Shown piece by piece: positions 1-9,355 of a stretch of DNA of 64,000 bases (positions within the stretch are counted from its first letter, which is position 1; each line of letters starts with the position of its first letter). The notes beneath the pieces are model-generated. The model was not told the DNA's origin. It made no database searches and saw nothing but the letters and a program-made list of their open reading frames with translations. Made by a program: the position numbers and the translations under genes. Origin of the DNA: an uncultured Pelagibacteraceae bacterium (GTDB taxonomy: Bacteria > Pseudomonadota > Alphaproteobacteria > Pelagibacterales > Pelagibacteraceae); NCBI GenBank assembly GCA_902563575.1, contig CACEXV010000001.1, positions 372,001 to 436,000 of the forward strand, read 5' to 3'.

Positions 1-746
1 TCAGCCTCAAGGACTTTTATACGCTTATTTTCGTATTCAAACCACGCTCCTGGTTTAGGATTAAATGCGTTAATTTTCCCTAAAATATATTTTGCTTCGC
101 TACTCCAATCTATTTTTGTCTCAGACTTTACTATCTTTTTTGCATAGGTTGATTTGGACTCGTCTTGATTAACAAATTGCTCACCCTTTAGAGATATAGT
201 TTTCAATGAGTCAATTATTGCTTGAGCACCAAGAGATGACAGTTTTTTTTTTAATTCACCGGAATTAGTTTTTTTCTCAATCTTAACCTTGACTTGCTTC
301 ATATAAGGACCTTCGTCCAGTCCGTGGGTTATTTTCATAATTGAAACACCGGTCTCTTTATCTAAATTTAGAAGCGCACGTTCAATAGGAGCTGCACCTC
401 TCCACTTGGGAAGTAATGAAGCATGTAAATTAATGAACAATAAATTACGAATATCTAAAAATTTTTTTGGTATTAATTTTCCATATGCCACCACTACAAC
501 TAAATCTGGTTTGCTTTTTAAAAAATAATTATAATCCTCATCACTTAGGTAATTTGGATACTTCACTTCTATACCCTCTGTATCTGCAACCAAGTGTATA
601 GGGCTTTTATGTATTTTTTGACCCCTAGATTTTTTTTTTGGTGGCTGAGTGTAAACTCTAATTACTCTATGACCAGAGTCTATTATTGATCTTAAAGATG
701 GTACTGAGAACTCTGGAGTTCCCATAAATATTATACGTAGTGCCAT
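1..746 (-). CDS. fmt: Methionyl-tRNA formyltransferase (3' end outside window)
   Basis: Transfers a formyl group from 10-formyl-THF to Met-tRNA(fMet) for translation initiation in the cytoplasm. The reading frame starts at ATG 744-746 and runs off the left edge, so about 248 of the usual ~310 residues are visible. The N-terminus MALRIIFMGTPEFSVPSL and the central SLLPKWRGAAPIERA block, with the family's catalytic Asn/His region just before it (FINLHAS), are typical of Fmt. It lies 5 bp downstream of def on the same strand, the common def-fmt pair. A run of ten T on the + strand (630-639) encodes lysines near residue 38. Identification is firm; the C-terminal tRNA-binding domain is not seen. 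Confidence 0.93.
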   Translation of the reverse strand, partial: MALRIIFMGTPEFSVPSLRSIIDSGHRVIRVYTQPPKKKSRGQKIHKSPIHLVADTEGIEVKYPNYLSDEDYNYFLKSKPDLVVVVAYGKLIPKKFLDIRNLLFINLHASLLPKWRGAAPIERALLNLDKETGVSIMKITHGLDEGPYMKQVKVKIEKKTNSGELKKKLSSLGAQAIIDSLKTISLKGEQFVNQDESKSTYAKKIVKSETKIDWSSEAKYILGKINAFNPKPGAWFEYENKRIKVLEA

Positions 747-751
747 GCAAA

Positions 752-1273
752 TTATACCACTATTCTTTCTTGTTCTTTTTTTTGTTTAGTCGCCTTTTTT
801 TCTATTAAAGATTTTTTTAATTTTGATAAATGATCAATAAACAGTACACCATTTAAATGGTCAACTTCATGTTGGATGCAAGTTGATAAAATCCCTCCTG
901 CCTCCAAGACATTTTCCTTACCATTATAGTCAAGAAATTTAACTTTACATTTTTCTGGTCTCTCGACTAACGCAAATTGATTTGGTATGGATAAACAACC
1001 CTCTTCGTAAGAACCCTTGCTTTCAGATTTCCAGATAATTTCAGGATTAACAAAAAATAATGGAGACTTTTCCTGGTCTTTTGATACATCAATTACCACA
1101 ACTCTTTTTGCTATTCCAATTTGTATAGCAGCTAAACCTATTCCTGGCGCTGCATACATTGTATCCAACATATCATCCATGAGTTTTTTTGTTTTGTTAT
1201 CAAAATGAACAATATCTTTAGATTTTTCTCTTAGTATAGGATCAGGGATAGTAATAATTTTTTTCAAACTCAT
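752..1273 (-). CDS. def: Peptide deformylase
   Basis: Removes the formyl group from the N-terminal Met of new proteins, using a bound metal ion. All three family motifs are present in the 173-residue product: GIGLAAIQ (44-51), EGCLS (91-95, metal-ligand Cys93) and HEVDH (135-139, metal ligands and catalytic Glu). Length is normal. The lysine-rich C-terminal tail after residue 150 is typical of AT-rich genomes. It is followed after 5 bp by fmt, so the two genes that undo and install the formyl group are probably co-transcribed. Confidence 0.96.
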   Translation of the reverse strand: MSLKKIITIPDPILREKSKDIVHFDNKTKKLMDDMLDTMYAAPGIGLAAIQIGIAKRVVVIDVSKDQEKSPLFFVNPEIIWKSESKGSYEEGCLSIPNQFALVERPEKCKVKFLDYNGKENVLEAGGILSTCIQHEVDHLNGVLFIDHLSKLKKSLIEKKATKQKKEQERIVV

Positions 1274-1294
1274 AACTAGTTTATTATATAATAA

Positions 1295-3034
1295 TTAAAC
1301 TCTTAAAGGTAGTGCGGATGCAATTATTGTATTTCTAATTTGGTACAGATTAACTTGATTTAAAAGATTGGTAATAAAATAAATTGTCTCTGAGTCTAAG
1401 TTTTTAACCTCATCTTCTCCGATAATTTCAACAATTTTCAACGCCAAGTAACCCTTTTGATTTTTGTTTGCGAGATCTATCAAGTTTTTTGGAACTGAAT
1501 ATCGTTCGGCAAATTTTTTAAAGTTTATATCTTCTGAGACTTTTACACCATCTTTTTTTAAAGATTCAACTATCGCAAGGTCTTTAGCGGAAAAAAAATA
1601 GTTTTTGTTTTTTTTTATTTTTTTATAAACAACCTTTAAATCTTTTGCCGCTTTTGATTTAGAGTAATCATCCTCTAAAAAATATTTTAAAACCTTAGAT
1701 CGGTGTAGAATTTTGTCATTAAATTTAATCTTTCCTTCTTGATACTCTTTTTCTTTTACAATGTTTTTTGCAACTATTTCCTTATATTCCTCTGGTATAT
1801 CTTTGTCCTTTATATTTTCGAGTTTGATACTCAAAAATTTCGAGTAAACATTAGAAAGTTTGTCTTTTTTAAACAAATCTTTTAAGAGAAATAAATAAGA
1901 CAACTGACTAGAGGTATTTTCTGCGAGTAAATATTTTTGATATATAAGAGCCCTTGCATTTAATCCCGGGAGCGAACGATAAGCGCTGTTTGCGGTTATT
2001 AATGTGTTTAAATCAAATTTAAATTGTTTGTATATCTCAAAAATTTGATTTTTATCAAACTTGTTCGCATTTGCAGCCTTTTCCAAATCAGTTATTTTTT
2101 TTACGTCTTCTGTATTCTCTACTTTTATTAAATTTGAAGCATTTAGATAATCCCATATTGGTCTTTTCGTTTTATCATTTGGTTCATAATTAAAGTTTTC
2201 TACAGTAATACTAGACAAATAAAAATTTAGTAAGTTGTTGTCTAATACTTTTCCACTATCTTTTTCTTTAAGCCCTAATAAATAATTTATTTTATCATCA
2301 AAAAATTCATTCGAAAGTTTTTGCTCTTTCAGTAAATCGTATTGCAGTTGTGCTTCATTTATTTTATTTGCAAAAACTAAACAGTAAATCTTAAACTTCT
2401 CTAAATACGGATCCTTGATCTTTACATCAATGAATGAAACTTTTTTACAGGCATCAGGAATGTTAGCCTTTGCAATATTTCGATCGACCAGGTATTGAAT
2501 TAATCTATCTTTGCTAATAAATTCTCCATTCAATTTTAAAAATTCCTCAATTAAATCTTCCTTATTATTGTCTATAAGCCAGTTGATTTTAATATTTGCA
2601 AACATTTCCTCAGAGAGTTTTTCCGGTTTATATGAATTTGAAAAAATTGTTTTTATGAAGATTTCTTCTGCAGATCTTGAAAGATCAAGTTTGTTTATTC
2701 TTTTAATAATATTTGTAAATTCTTCTGCATCAGTATTTCCCCACATATTTATTGTAAAATTATTCTCACCAGGATCATATAAGCCATATAGTTTAGCTTG
2801 CTCGAATTCTTTAAACTTTTCCTCTTGTATTTGAATTTGTTGATTAAGGTTTTTTTTTAGATTGGCCTTATAAATATTTGAGTCATCTAGTTTCTTCTCT
2901 GTATTAGGTTTGTTTGGTAGATTTTGTTTATTCTTTTTCCAAATATCAACTTCTTCCTCAGCCTGAACATTAAATACAGATGCTAAAAATAATATTATGA
3001 ATAAAACTACTTTACTTGAGTTTAATAATTTCAT
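1295..3034 (-). CDS. Exported protein of unknown function
   Basis: A 579-residue protein that I do not recognise. The N-terminus has a signal peptide (basic start, hydrophobic residues 8-22, probable cleavage after Ala25 in NVQA-EE), so the mature chain should be periplasmic or surface-exposed. The rest is lysine/asparagine-rich and looks mostly helical, with two widely spaced Cys residues near the middle that could form a disulfide. No catalytic motif is visible. Its start overlaps by 23 bp the end of a 62-residue membrane ORF on the same strand, suggesting translational coupling of an exported protein with a small inner-membrane partner. It ends 21 bp upstream of def. Confidence 0.8.
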   Translation of the reverse strand: MKLLNSSKVVLFIILFLASVFNVQAEEEVDIWKKNKQNLPNKPNTEKKLDDSNIYKANLKKNLNQQIQIQEEKFKEFEQAKLYGLYDPGENNFTINMWGNTDAEEFTNIIKRINKLDLSRSAEEIFIKTIFSNSYKPEKLSEEMFANIKINWLIDNNKEDLIEEFLKLNGEFISKDRLIQYLVDRNIAKANIPDACKKVSFIDVKIKDPYLEKFKIYCLVFANKINEAQLQYDLLKEQKLSNEFFDDKINYLLGLKEKDSGKVLDNNLLNFYLSSITVENFNYEPNDKTKRPIWDYLNASNLIKVENTEDVKKITDLEKAANANKFDKNQIFEIYKQFKFDLNTLITANSAYRSLPGLNARALIYQKYLLAENTSSQLSYLFLLKDLFKKDKLSNVYSKFLSIKLENIKDKDIPEEYKEIVAKNIVKEKEYQEGKIKFNDKILHRSKVLKYFLEDDYSKSKAAKDLKVVYKKIKKNKNYFFSAKDLAIVESLKKDGVKVSEDINFKKFAERYSVPKNLIDLANKNQKGYLALKIVEIIGEDEVKNLDSETIYFITNLLNQVNLYQIRNTIIASALPLRV

Positions 3035-3200
3035 TAGTTATGTCAGTATTAATTTTTTTTTCTGGTGCTGGAAAATTAATTTTTTCTATCAAAAAAAGTA
3101 TAACCAAAATAAATGCAACGAAAAGAACTCCTTTTAGCACACTTTTAGTCAAAGATTGTTTTAAACTTTTTTCTCTATTCAATTTAAGTTGCATAGTCAT
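3012..3200 (-). CDS. Small single-pass membrane protein
   Basis: Predicted product of 62 residues: a basic N-terminal segment (KLNREKSLKQSLTKS), one transmembrane helix (about residues 25-42) and a short polar tail. The orientation would be N-in. The 3' end overlaps the start of the downstream exported protein by 23 bp, which fits a co-translated pair. It is divergent from aroK, with 72 bp between the starts. An ORF on the opposite strand covers nearly the same bases, but it lacks a sensible neighbour arrangement. No family is recognised. The function is unknown; a partner of the following exported protein is an inference from position only. Confidence 0.6.
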   Translation of the reverse strand: MTMQLKLNREKSLKQSLTKSVLKGVLFVAFILVILFLIEKINFPAPEKKINTDITNEIIKLK

Positions 3201-3272
3201 AAAATATATTTAAACTGAATAAATAAGACAAATTTGTGATAAGTCAAAAAGAATGTAACTTTAGGATTGTAA

Positions 3273-3788
3273 TTGCGTAAAAACCTAGTTTTAACAGGCA
3301 TGATGGGTTCGGGAAAATCTACCATAGGTCGTGAATTATCAAAAAAGCTTACCTTAAAGTTTTTTGATATAGACAAACTTATCGAAAAAAGGGAAAAAAT
3401 GCCAATTCGAAAAATCTTTACTGCCAAGGGAGAAAAGTATTTTAGAAGGCTCGAGCAAAGAACTTGCTTAAAAATTTTAAAAAAATCTAACTGCGTAATA
3501 GCTTTAGGCGGCGGTAGTTTTATAAATCCAACGATCAGGAAGGCTATTTCAGAAAAATCAGTAAGTTTTCACCTTGATATAAGCTTAAATAATTTAAAAA
3601 AAAGAAATATTAATTTCAAAAAAAGGCCTTTAATTAAAGATAAAGAAAACACTTTAGCTTTAGAGACGATTTATAATTCAAGAAAAAAAGTTTATAATCA
3701 AGCTACGTTCAGTGTCAATTGTAATAAATTGAATAAAGTAAAAATAGTAGAACAAATATGTGACTTATATGAAAAAAGTAATAGTTAA
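3273..3788 (+). CDS. aroK: Shikimate kinase
   Basis: Phosphorylates shikimate at O3 using ATP, the fifth step of the shikimate pathway to aromatic amino acids. The Walker A motif GMMGSGKST is at residues 9-17 and the substrate/Mg-binding FFDID follows at 30-34; a GGG motif (ALGGGSF) and the lid-region RRP-like KKRPL are also present. The start is TTG at 3273, chosen because the P-loop then sits at the usual distance from the N-terminus and the next ATG falls inside the P-loop. At 171 residues the length is normal. The last 20 bp overlap aroB, so the two are translationally coupled. Confidence 0.95.
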   Translation: MRKNLVLTGMMGSGKSTIGRELSKKLTLKFFDIDKLIEKREKMPIRKIFTAKGEKYFRRLEQRTCLKILKKSNCVIALGGGSFINPTIRKAISEKSVSFHLDISLNNLKKRNINFKKRPLIKDKENTLALETIYNSRKKVYNQATFSVNCNKLNKVKIVEQICDLYEKSNS

Positions 3789-4890
3789 GACTTCAGAAAA
3801 CCCAAACAATTATCCGATATTTATTGGGAAAAATATTCTTAAAATTTTACCTAAGGTCTTAAAAAAACATACTAAGGGAACAAAGAAAATTGCAATAATA
3901 TTTGATAATAATGTTCCAACTAAATTTAAAAAAATTTTAAAAAAATTGTTAAAAAACTATGATATTTTTTTAGAAACAATTAAGTTTAATGAAAAAAATA
4001 AAAATTTTAATACCGTTGAAAGGATTTTAAAAAAATTTTTAAGAAATAACTTAAGTAGATCTGATACATTAATATGCGTAGGTGGAGGAATTGCAGGCGA
4101 TGTGTCTTCATTTGTTGCTAGTATTCTTAAGAGAGGTATAAATTTTGTTAATATTCCGACCACGTTATTATCACAAAATGACTCATCTATTGGTGGAAAA
4201 ACAGGTGTCAATACAGATGAAGGTAAAAATATTATCGGTACGTTTTATCAGCCAAAGTTTGTAATTATTGAAACTGAATTTTTAAAAAGTTTATCTAGAA
4301 GAGAAATATTATGTGGATACGCAGAAATATTAAAACATGCAATAATAAAAGATGAAAAGTTTTTTGCTTGGTTGAATAAAAATTCTAAAGAGATATTGAA
4401 ATTAAAAAATGATAAATTATTGATAAGCGCAATCACAAAAAGTTGTAAAGTGAAGCGTCATTTTGTTTTAAAAGATACACACGAAAGTAATTTGAGAATG
4501 CAACTTAATTTTGGGCATACCTTTGCTCATAGTCTAGAAGCGCTACATGGTTACTCAAAGAAATTAAACCATGGTGAAGCGGTCTTGATTGGAATTTTGT
4601 TGGCCACTAAACTTTCCGTAATAAAAAAGGTGTGCAATGATAAAGAGGCAAATAAAATTTTTGAACATTATAAAAATCAAAAAATTAACTTTAATTTTAA
4701 AAATGTTGTGCCTAAAAATAAAATAAATAAAATTATTTCTTTAATGATTAATGATAAGAAAAATAACGACAATAAGATTAACTTTATTCTTCTAAAGAAA
4801 ATAGGTAAAACCACAAGTCCGGGTGACCATAAATTATCTACATCTGAACTGAAAAAATATTTTCCTAAGTTAATTAATTTCAATTTCTAA
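3769..4890 (+). CDS. aroB: 3-dehydroquinate synthase
   Basis: Converts DAHP to 3-dehydroquinate with NAD and a metal ion, the second step of the shikimate pathway. Family signatures are clear: GGGIAGDVSSF (nucleotide binding), the NIPTTLLSQNDSSIGGKTGVN block, and the metal-ligand region NFGHTFAHSLEA with HGEAV after it. I start at ATG 3769 (373 residues); an in-frame GTG at 3760 would add three residues. It overlaps the end of aroK. The last 21 bp overlap the end of the convergent bolA gene. Confidence 0.95.
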   Translation: MKKVIVKTSENPNNYPIFIGKNILKILPKVLKKHTKGTKKIAIIFDNNVPTKFKKILKKLLKNYDIFLETIKFNEKNKNFNTVERILKKFLRNNLSRSDTLICVGGGIAGDVSSFVASILKRGINFVNIPTTLLSQNDSSIGGKTGVNTDEGKNIIGTFYQPKFVIIETEFLKSLSRREILCGYAEILKHAIIKDEKFFAWLNKNSKEILKLKNDKLLISAITKSCKVKRHFVLKDTHESNLRMQLNFGHTFAHSLEALHGYSKKLNHGEAVLIGILLATKLSVIKKVCNDKEANKIFEHYKNQKINFNFKNVVPKNKINKIISLMINDKKNNDNKINFILLKKIGKTTSPGDHKLSTSELKKYFPKLINFNF

Positions 4891-5124
4891 AGCGTGTATT
4901 TTTTCTCTTATATCGGATTTTAAAATATCCATAATTTTCCTATGCGCCTTGATTTTTTGGATTTTTAATAATTCTTTTGATGAAATGATTAATTTTAAAT
5001 GAAATTTATCTTTATCAAAAAATTTATGTGTTGAATGCTTATAAGAATTATCGATTATTCTTATACTTTCAATGTTGATCTCTTTTTTTAATTTTTTTTC
5101 AATTTCTCTAAAAAAAACTTCCAT
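4870..5124 (-). CDS. BolA family protein
   Basis: An 84-residue BolA-like protein. The fold's marks are visible: a conserved HSTH pair (His30, His33), the FHLKLIISS strand, an invariant AHR (60-62) and IHAL near the C-terminus (76-79). BolA proteins commonly pair with monothiol glutaredoxins in Fe-S cluster handling; no glutaredoxin gene lies in this window. It is transcribed away from dnaJ with only 33 bp between the two starts, and its end overlaps the end of aroB by 21 bp. BolA next to the dnaJ-cobS-cobT group is a known alphaproteobacterial arrangement. Confidence 0.9.
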   Translation of the reverse strand: MEVFFREIEKKLKKEINIESIRIIDNSYKHSTHKFFDKDKFHLKLIISSKELLKIQKIKAHRKIMDILKSDIREKIHALEIEIN

Positions 5125-5157
5125 ACAATTAATTTATTATATAAGAACTATTAAATT

Positions 5158-5673
5158 ATGAAAATTATTTGTGACTGGGAAAATTGTAAGGAATTGGGCA
5201 AATACAAAGCTCCAGTAGAAAAGGACAATAGCAGAAACTATAGATTACTTTGCCTTAACCATATAAAAATCTTTAACAAAAAATGGAATTATTTCGAAAA
5301 TATGAATGAAAGTGAAATAGAATTTTTTTTAAAATCCGATATCACTTGGCATAAAAAAACCAAAAAATTTGGCTCACAAGATAACTTTTTTAATGTTCTT
5401 TGGAATAATGCTTTAAATGAAAAAGTTAACATCTTCGGTTCGGAAGATTTTAAAGAGTTTAAAAAAAGCAATTTGTCACAAACAGATAAAGACGCCTTGG
5501 AAATAATGGGCCTTAATTACACTTCAAGCTGGGAGGATGTACAAAAAAAATTTAAAAAACTTGTAAAGAAATATCATCCTGATAAAAATCATGGTAATAA
5601 AATATTAGAGGATAAGTTAAAAAAAATAACGTTGGCTTATACTCAGTTAAAAAATAAACTTAGGAAAAAATGA
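5158..5673 (+). CDS. J-domain protein (DnaJ-like)
   Basis: A 171-residue protein with a C-terminal J domain (about residues 112-171) carrying the HPD tripeptide at 140-142 that stimulates Hsp70 (DnaK) ATPase. The N-terminal half is the alphaproteobacterial type with CDWENC (Cys5, Cys10) and LCLNH (Cys32, His35), a possible zinc site, followed by the KWNYF segment. It lacks the Gly/Phe and zinc-finger domains of true DnaJ, so it is a specialised co-chaperone. Its stop overlaps the cobS start (ATGA), so it probably acts with CobS/CobT, or is at least co-expressed with them. Confidence 0.92.
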   Translation: MKIICDWENCKELGKYKAPVEKDNSRNYRLLCLNHIKIFNKKWNYFENMNESEIEFFLKSDITWHKKTKKFGSQDNFFNVLWNNALNEKVNIFGSEDFKEFKKSNLSQTDKDALEIMGLNYTSSWEDVQKKFKKLVKKYHPDKNHGNKILEDKLKKITLAYTQLKNKLRKK

Positions 5674-6650
5674 TGAGCTTGAACCAATTTTTGTCAAAAC
5701 CCGATATAAAAATATCTGTAAAACAATCATTTAATCTTGAAAGCGACATGGAGGTAAACGGGTTCTCAAAAAAAAATGAATACGTTCCAAAGTTAGATCC
5801 AGATTATAAATTTGACAGAGATACTACTCTTGCAATACTAGCTGGTTTCTCTTTTAATAAAAGAGTTTTGATACAAGGTTATCATGGTACGGGTAAATCA
5901 ACACATATAGAACAAGTCGCTGCAAGATTAAATTGGCCATGTGTAAGAATCAATCTAGATAGTCATATTAGCAGGATAGACTTAATCGGTAAGGATGCAA
6001 TTGTAATAAAGGATAGTAAACAAATTACAGAATTTAAAGAGGGCATTCTTCCTTGGTCTATACAAAATCCTATAGCACTAGTATTTGATGAGTATGATGC
6101 GGGTCGACCTGACGTGATGTTTGTAATTCAGAGAATTTTAGAAAGTGAAGGAAATTTTACTTTGCTAGACAAAAACAAAGTCCTGCATCAACATGATTTT
6201 TTTAGAATGTTTGCGACTACAAACACTGTAGGTCTAGGGGACACTACGGGTTTATATCATGGCACTCAACAAATTAATCAAGGTCAAATGGATAGATGGA
6301 ATGTGGTAACCACGTTAAACTATCTACCATTTGAAAAAGAAATGGAAATAATTTTATCAAAAAATAAAAAAATGGATAATAAAGACGGAAAAGATAAGGT
6401 CGCAAACATGATTAAGGTTGCTGATTTGACCAGAAAGGGTTTTATTAATGGCGATATATCCACTGTGATGAGTCCGAGAACTGTTCTGCATTGGGCAGAA
6501 AATTATAACATTTTTAAAGATGCTGGATATGCATTTAGAGTGACTTTTTTAAATAAATGTGACGATTTAGAAAAAAAAATTATTTCGGAATATTACCAAA
6601 GATGTTTTGGAGATGATTTACCTGAGTCCTCAGTCAATATAAAAATTTAA
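5670..6650 (+). CDS. cobS: CobS-like AAA+ ATPase (aerobic cobaltochelatase subunit family)
   Basis: A 326-residue MoxR/CobS-type AAA+ ATPase. Walker A is GYHGTGKST (70-78) and Walker B is ALVFDEYD (136-143); the sensor-like FATTNT and arginine-containing MSPRTV follow. In B12 producers CobS works with CobT and CobN to insert cobalt into hydrogenobyrinate diamide. It overlaps dnaJ by 4 bp, and cobT starts 1 bp after its stop. No cobN or other cobalamin gene is present in the window, and SAR11 bacteria generally do not make B12, so the chelatase role is doubtful here although the family assignment is strong. Confidence 0.92.
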   Translation: MMSLNQFLSKPDIKISVKQSFNLESDMEVNGFSKKNEYVPKLDPDYKFDRDTTLAILAGFSFNKRVLIQGYHGTGKSTHIEQVAARLNWPCVRINLDSHISRIDLIGKDAIVIKDSKQITEFKEGILPWSIQNPIALVFDEYDAGRPDVMFVIQRILESEGNFTLLDKNKVLHQHDFFRMFATTNTVGLGDTTGLYHGTQQINQGQMDRWNVVTTLNYLPFEKEMEIILSKNKKMDNKDGKDKVANMIKVADLTRKGFINGDISTVMSPRTVLHWAENYNIFKDAGYAFRVTFLNKCDDLEKKIISEYYQRCFGDDLPESSVNIKI

Positions 6651-6651
6651 A

Positions 6652-8436
6652 GTGGAAAAAAAAGATCAAATTATTGATAATTTTAAAAACGCCATCAAGT
6701 CTACAGTAAGGTCAATTTCAAATATTAAAGAATTAGATGTAAATTTTGATGGGGTAGCGGGTAATAATGAAAATTGTATTTCCCTCCCTAAATTTGATGA
6801 GATAGATAAGATGGTTGTTGTAAGAACACGTGCAATAGCTGATGGAGAAGCTTTGAAGCTTAGGCATAGCAATAAAAGTATCTTTCGAAATTTTGAGCCT
6901 AAAGGAGAAGTTGCTAAATCTTTGTATAAGATGGCTGAAAAAATAAGATGTGAAAAAATTGGATCTGAAAAATATGGCGGTATAAAAAAAAATTTGAAGA
7001 CTTATTACAAATATCAAAACAAGGAAAAACAAAAAACAGAGTCAAAAATACTTAAGTATTTTGAAAATTATCTTAAAGAAAACATTTTACAAATTAATAA
7101 AAATGAGGATTTTAACGAATTTAAGGAATTAAAGAAAAGATATGAGAAAAACTTAAAGAAAAAAACAATAAGTCTTCAAAAAAATATTCATAACCAAAAG
7201 GAATTTAATTCACAAATAGCTAAAATTTTAAATAGTCTTGACTTAGAGGAGGCCGTTAGCTCTGATGAAAAAAAAAGTGATAATGACAAATTGAATGATG
7301 AAAATCAAAGAAAAAAAGAATCTGATCAAAAATCAAAAAGAGATGAGGATCAAATACAAGAAATGTCCATAGACGCAGGAGTGCCAGATATAGAAAATTA
7401 CGCAAGCGAGTCCGATGATATGGGGGAAGAGGTGGAAATCGACGATGCCGCAGGAAATTCGGAAAATAGAAAAAGGACTGGTGTACATTTTAGTGACGGA
7501 AAGTATAAAGTTTTTACAAGTGAATTCGATGAAGTTATAAAAGCTAATCAATTAGAAAGCGAGGAAGAATTAATTAGATTAAGAGAAAATTTAGATCAGC
7601 AACTTCATCAGCTTAAAAATTTTATATCAAAGTTAGCAAATAAACTTCAAAGAAAACTTTTGGCGAAGCAAAATAGATCCTGGAACTTTGATTTGGAGGA
7701 AGGGATACTTGATACTTCGAAATTGACTAGAGTTATTACTGATCCATTGAATTCTTTATCTTTTAAAAAAGAGAGTGATGTTGAATTTAAAGATACATTA
7801 GTTACCCTTTTAATTGACAATTCTGGATCGATGAGAGGTAAACCTATTTCGGTAGCAGCAATATGTGCTGATATTTTATCAAGAACATTGGAAAGATGCG
7901 GAGTAAAAGTAGAAATTTTAGGTTTTACTACATGTCATTGGAAGGGCGGTTCTAGTAGAGAATTATGGATGAAGAAAAATAAACCAACTTTCCCTGGAAG
8001 ACTTAACGACTTAAGGCATATAATTTATAAATCTGCCGATATGCCTTGGAGACAATCAAAAAAAAATTTAGGATTAATGTTAAAGGAGGGACTGTTAAAA
8101 GAAAATATTGATGGAGAGGCTTTGAAATGGGCGCACTCAAAAATGTCTAAAAGAAAAGAAGAAAGAAAAATTCTAATGGTCATATCTGATGGTGCACCTG
8201 TTGATGACTCAACTCTCTCGTCTAATTCAACTGATTATCTTGAAAATAATCTAAAAAACGTTGTCCAATGGATAGAAAAAAAAACGAACATTGAATTGCT
8301 GGCAATCGGTATTGGTCATGATGTTACAAGATATTATAAAAATGCAATCAAAATTACTGATGTACAGGATTTAGGAGATGTCATGATAAATCAATTATCT
8401 GATCTTTTTTCTCAGAGTAAGTCTACCTTACATTAA
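6652..8436 (+). CDS. cobT: CobT-like VWA-domain protein (cobaltochelatase subunit family)
   Basis: A 594-residue partner of CobS. The middle (about 190-290) is a long acidic/lysine-rich linker typical of CobT; the C-terminal von Willebrand A domain carries a MIDAS site, DNSGS (Asp389, Ser391, Ser393), and ends with the [11 protein letters not shown] and [10 protein letters not shown] motifs of the family. The start is GTG at 6652, 1 bp after the cobS stop. Its last 4 bp overlap the convergent yhhQ gene. CobS-CobT resemble MoxR-VWA pairs that remodel or load metal into target proteins, so another chelatase or maturation substrate is possible. Confidence 0.92.
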   Translation: MEKKDQIIDNFKNAIKSTVRSISNIKELDVNFDGVAGNNENCISLPKFDEIDKMVVVRTRAIADGEALKLRHSNKSIFRNFEPKGEVAKSLYKMAEKIRCEKIGSEKYGGIKKNLKTYYKYQNKEKQKTESKILKYFENYLKENILQINKNEDFNEFKELKKRYEKNLKKKTISLQKNIHNQKEFNSQIAKILNSLDLEEAVSSDEKKSDNDKLNDENQRKKESDQKSKRDEDQIQEMSIDAGVPDIENYASESDDMGEEVEIDDAAGNSENRKRTGVHFSDGKYKVFTSEFDEVIKANQLESEEELIRLRENLDQQLHQLKNFISKLANKLQRKLLAKQNRSWNFDLEEGILDTSKLTRVITDPLNSLSFKKESDVEFKDTLVTLLIDNSGSMRGKPISVAAICADILSRTLERCGVKVEILGFTTCHWKGGSSRELWMKKNKPTFPGRLNDLRHIIYKSADMPWRQSKKNLGLMLKEGLLKENIDGEALKWAHSKMSKRKEERKILMVISDGAPVDDSTLSSNSTDYLENNLKNVVQWIEKKTNIELLAIGIGHDVTRYYKNAIKITDVQDLGDVMINQLSDLFSQSKSTLH

Positions 8437-9023
8437 ATAGTCTTAACTTTTTTGATAGACGAAAAATCTTTGATGATATTTAACAAAAGTTTAAATGGTA
8501 CCAACATTAATATTGCAATTAGAAGTTTTACTACCAAGTCACCAATAGACAAAGTCAGCCAAGAAATTCCTGTACCGTAAAAAGCAATTCCAAAAAATAG
8601 AAAAGTGTCTACTGTCGACCCTATTATTGAAGAGGCGAGAGGTGCGGTAAACCAAAATCTATGCTTACGTAGTTTATCAAATATGTTTACATCCAAATTT
8701 TGAGCTACAAAGAAAGCCAATCCAGAACCAATTGCAATTCTGATGGATATAATGTCTTTAAAATTTGTTGAAATAAATAATGTTAGCAGTACCCCAATTA
8801 CAAATCCAATATAGACAATTTTTCTAGCTTCTCCTTTGCCAAAAGCTCTATTGGCCAAATCTGTTATCAAAAATGTTATTGGGTAACTGAAAGCACCATA
8901 TGTTAATAATTCCTCTAAACCAAAAATTCTAACAGGAAATTGAACTAAAAAATTTGATGAGATAACCACAAGTCCCATCATAATAGATAAGGCTATAAAC
9001 AGTTTTTTCTTCAAAATTTCCAT
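8433..9023 (-). CDS. Queuosine-precursor transporter, YhhQ/VUT family
   Basis: A 196-residue inner-membrane protein with about six transmembrane helices. Family landmarks are [18 protein letters not shown], the ARKIVYIGF segment, [24 protein letters not shown], and [15 protein letters not shown]. YhhQ proteins import queuosine precursors (preQ0/preQ1) used to modify tRNA at position 34. It sits directly after rpmB on the minus strand with no gap (start abuts the rpmB stop) and its end overlaps cobT by 4 bp. Substrate is inferred from the family. Confidence 0.88.
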   Translation of the reverse strand: MEILKKKLFIALSIMMGLVVISSNFLVQFPVRIFGLEELLTYGAFSYPITFLITDLANRAFGKGEARKIVYIGFVIGVLLTLFISTNFKDIISIRIAIGSGLAFFVAQNLDVNIFDKLRKHRFWFTAPLASSIIGSTVDTFLFFGIAFYGTGISWLTLSIGDLVVKLLIAILMLVPFKLLLNIIKDFSSIKKVKTI

Positions 9024-9302
9024 TTAGGATTTTTGAGAGAGTGAAGTTTTAAGTTTTTTTACCCGTTTAGATAAATTTTTGTATTTGGCGGATTTTAGAA
9101 ATTTATCTAATCCGCCTTTAAAATCTACAGTCCTTAAGGCTGCATTAGTTACATTTAGTCTTATATTTCTTTTTAATAAATCGCTTTTAAAAATTACCTT
9201 TTTCAAATTCGGTAAAAATCTTCTTTTTGTTTTATTGTTAGCGTGGCTTACGTTATTACCTTTTAACGGTGAGACACCTGTCAGTTCGCATTTTTTTGGC
9301 AT
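9024..9302 (-). CDS. rpmB: 50S ribosomal protein L28
   Basis: Ribosomal protein L28 of the large subunit. The CELTGVSPLKGNNVSHANNK start and the following TKRRFLPNL are diagnostic. I place the start at ATG 9300-9302, giving MPKKCELTG as in relatives; an in-frame ATG 12 bp upstream would add MIII, which is not found in the family. The 92-residue product is slightly longer than in E. coli owing to a basic C-terminal tail, normal for alphaproteobacteria. yhhQ follows with no spacer, and rpmB is probably the promoter-proximal gene. Confidence 0.96.
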   Translation of the reverse strand: MPKKCELTGVSPLKGNNVSHANNKTKRRFLPNLKKVIFKSDLLKRNIRLNVTNAALRTVDFKGGLDKFLKSAKYKNLSKRVKKLKTSLSQKS

Positions 9303-9355
9303 AATAATTATCACTGTATAATTGGAGACACTGAGGTGGTCAAGTCAAATATCTC

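Noticed and set aside
3016..3213. A 65-codon plus-strand hydrophobic frame opposite the 62-residue membrane protein
   Set aside because: The minus-strand frame has the better context (overlap with its operon partner); the plus-strand one is its mirror.
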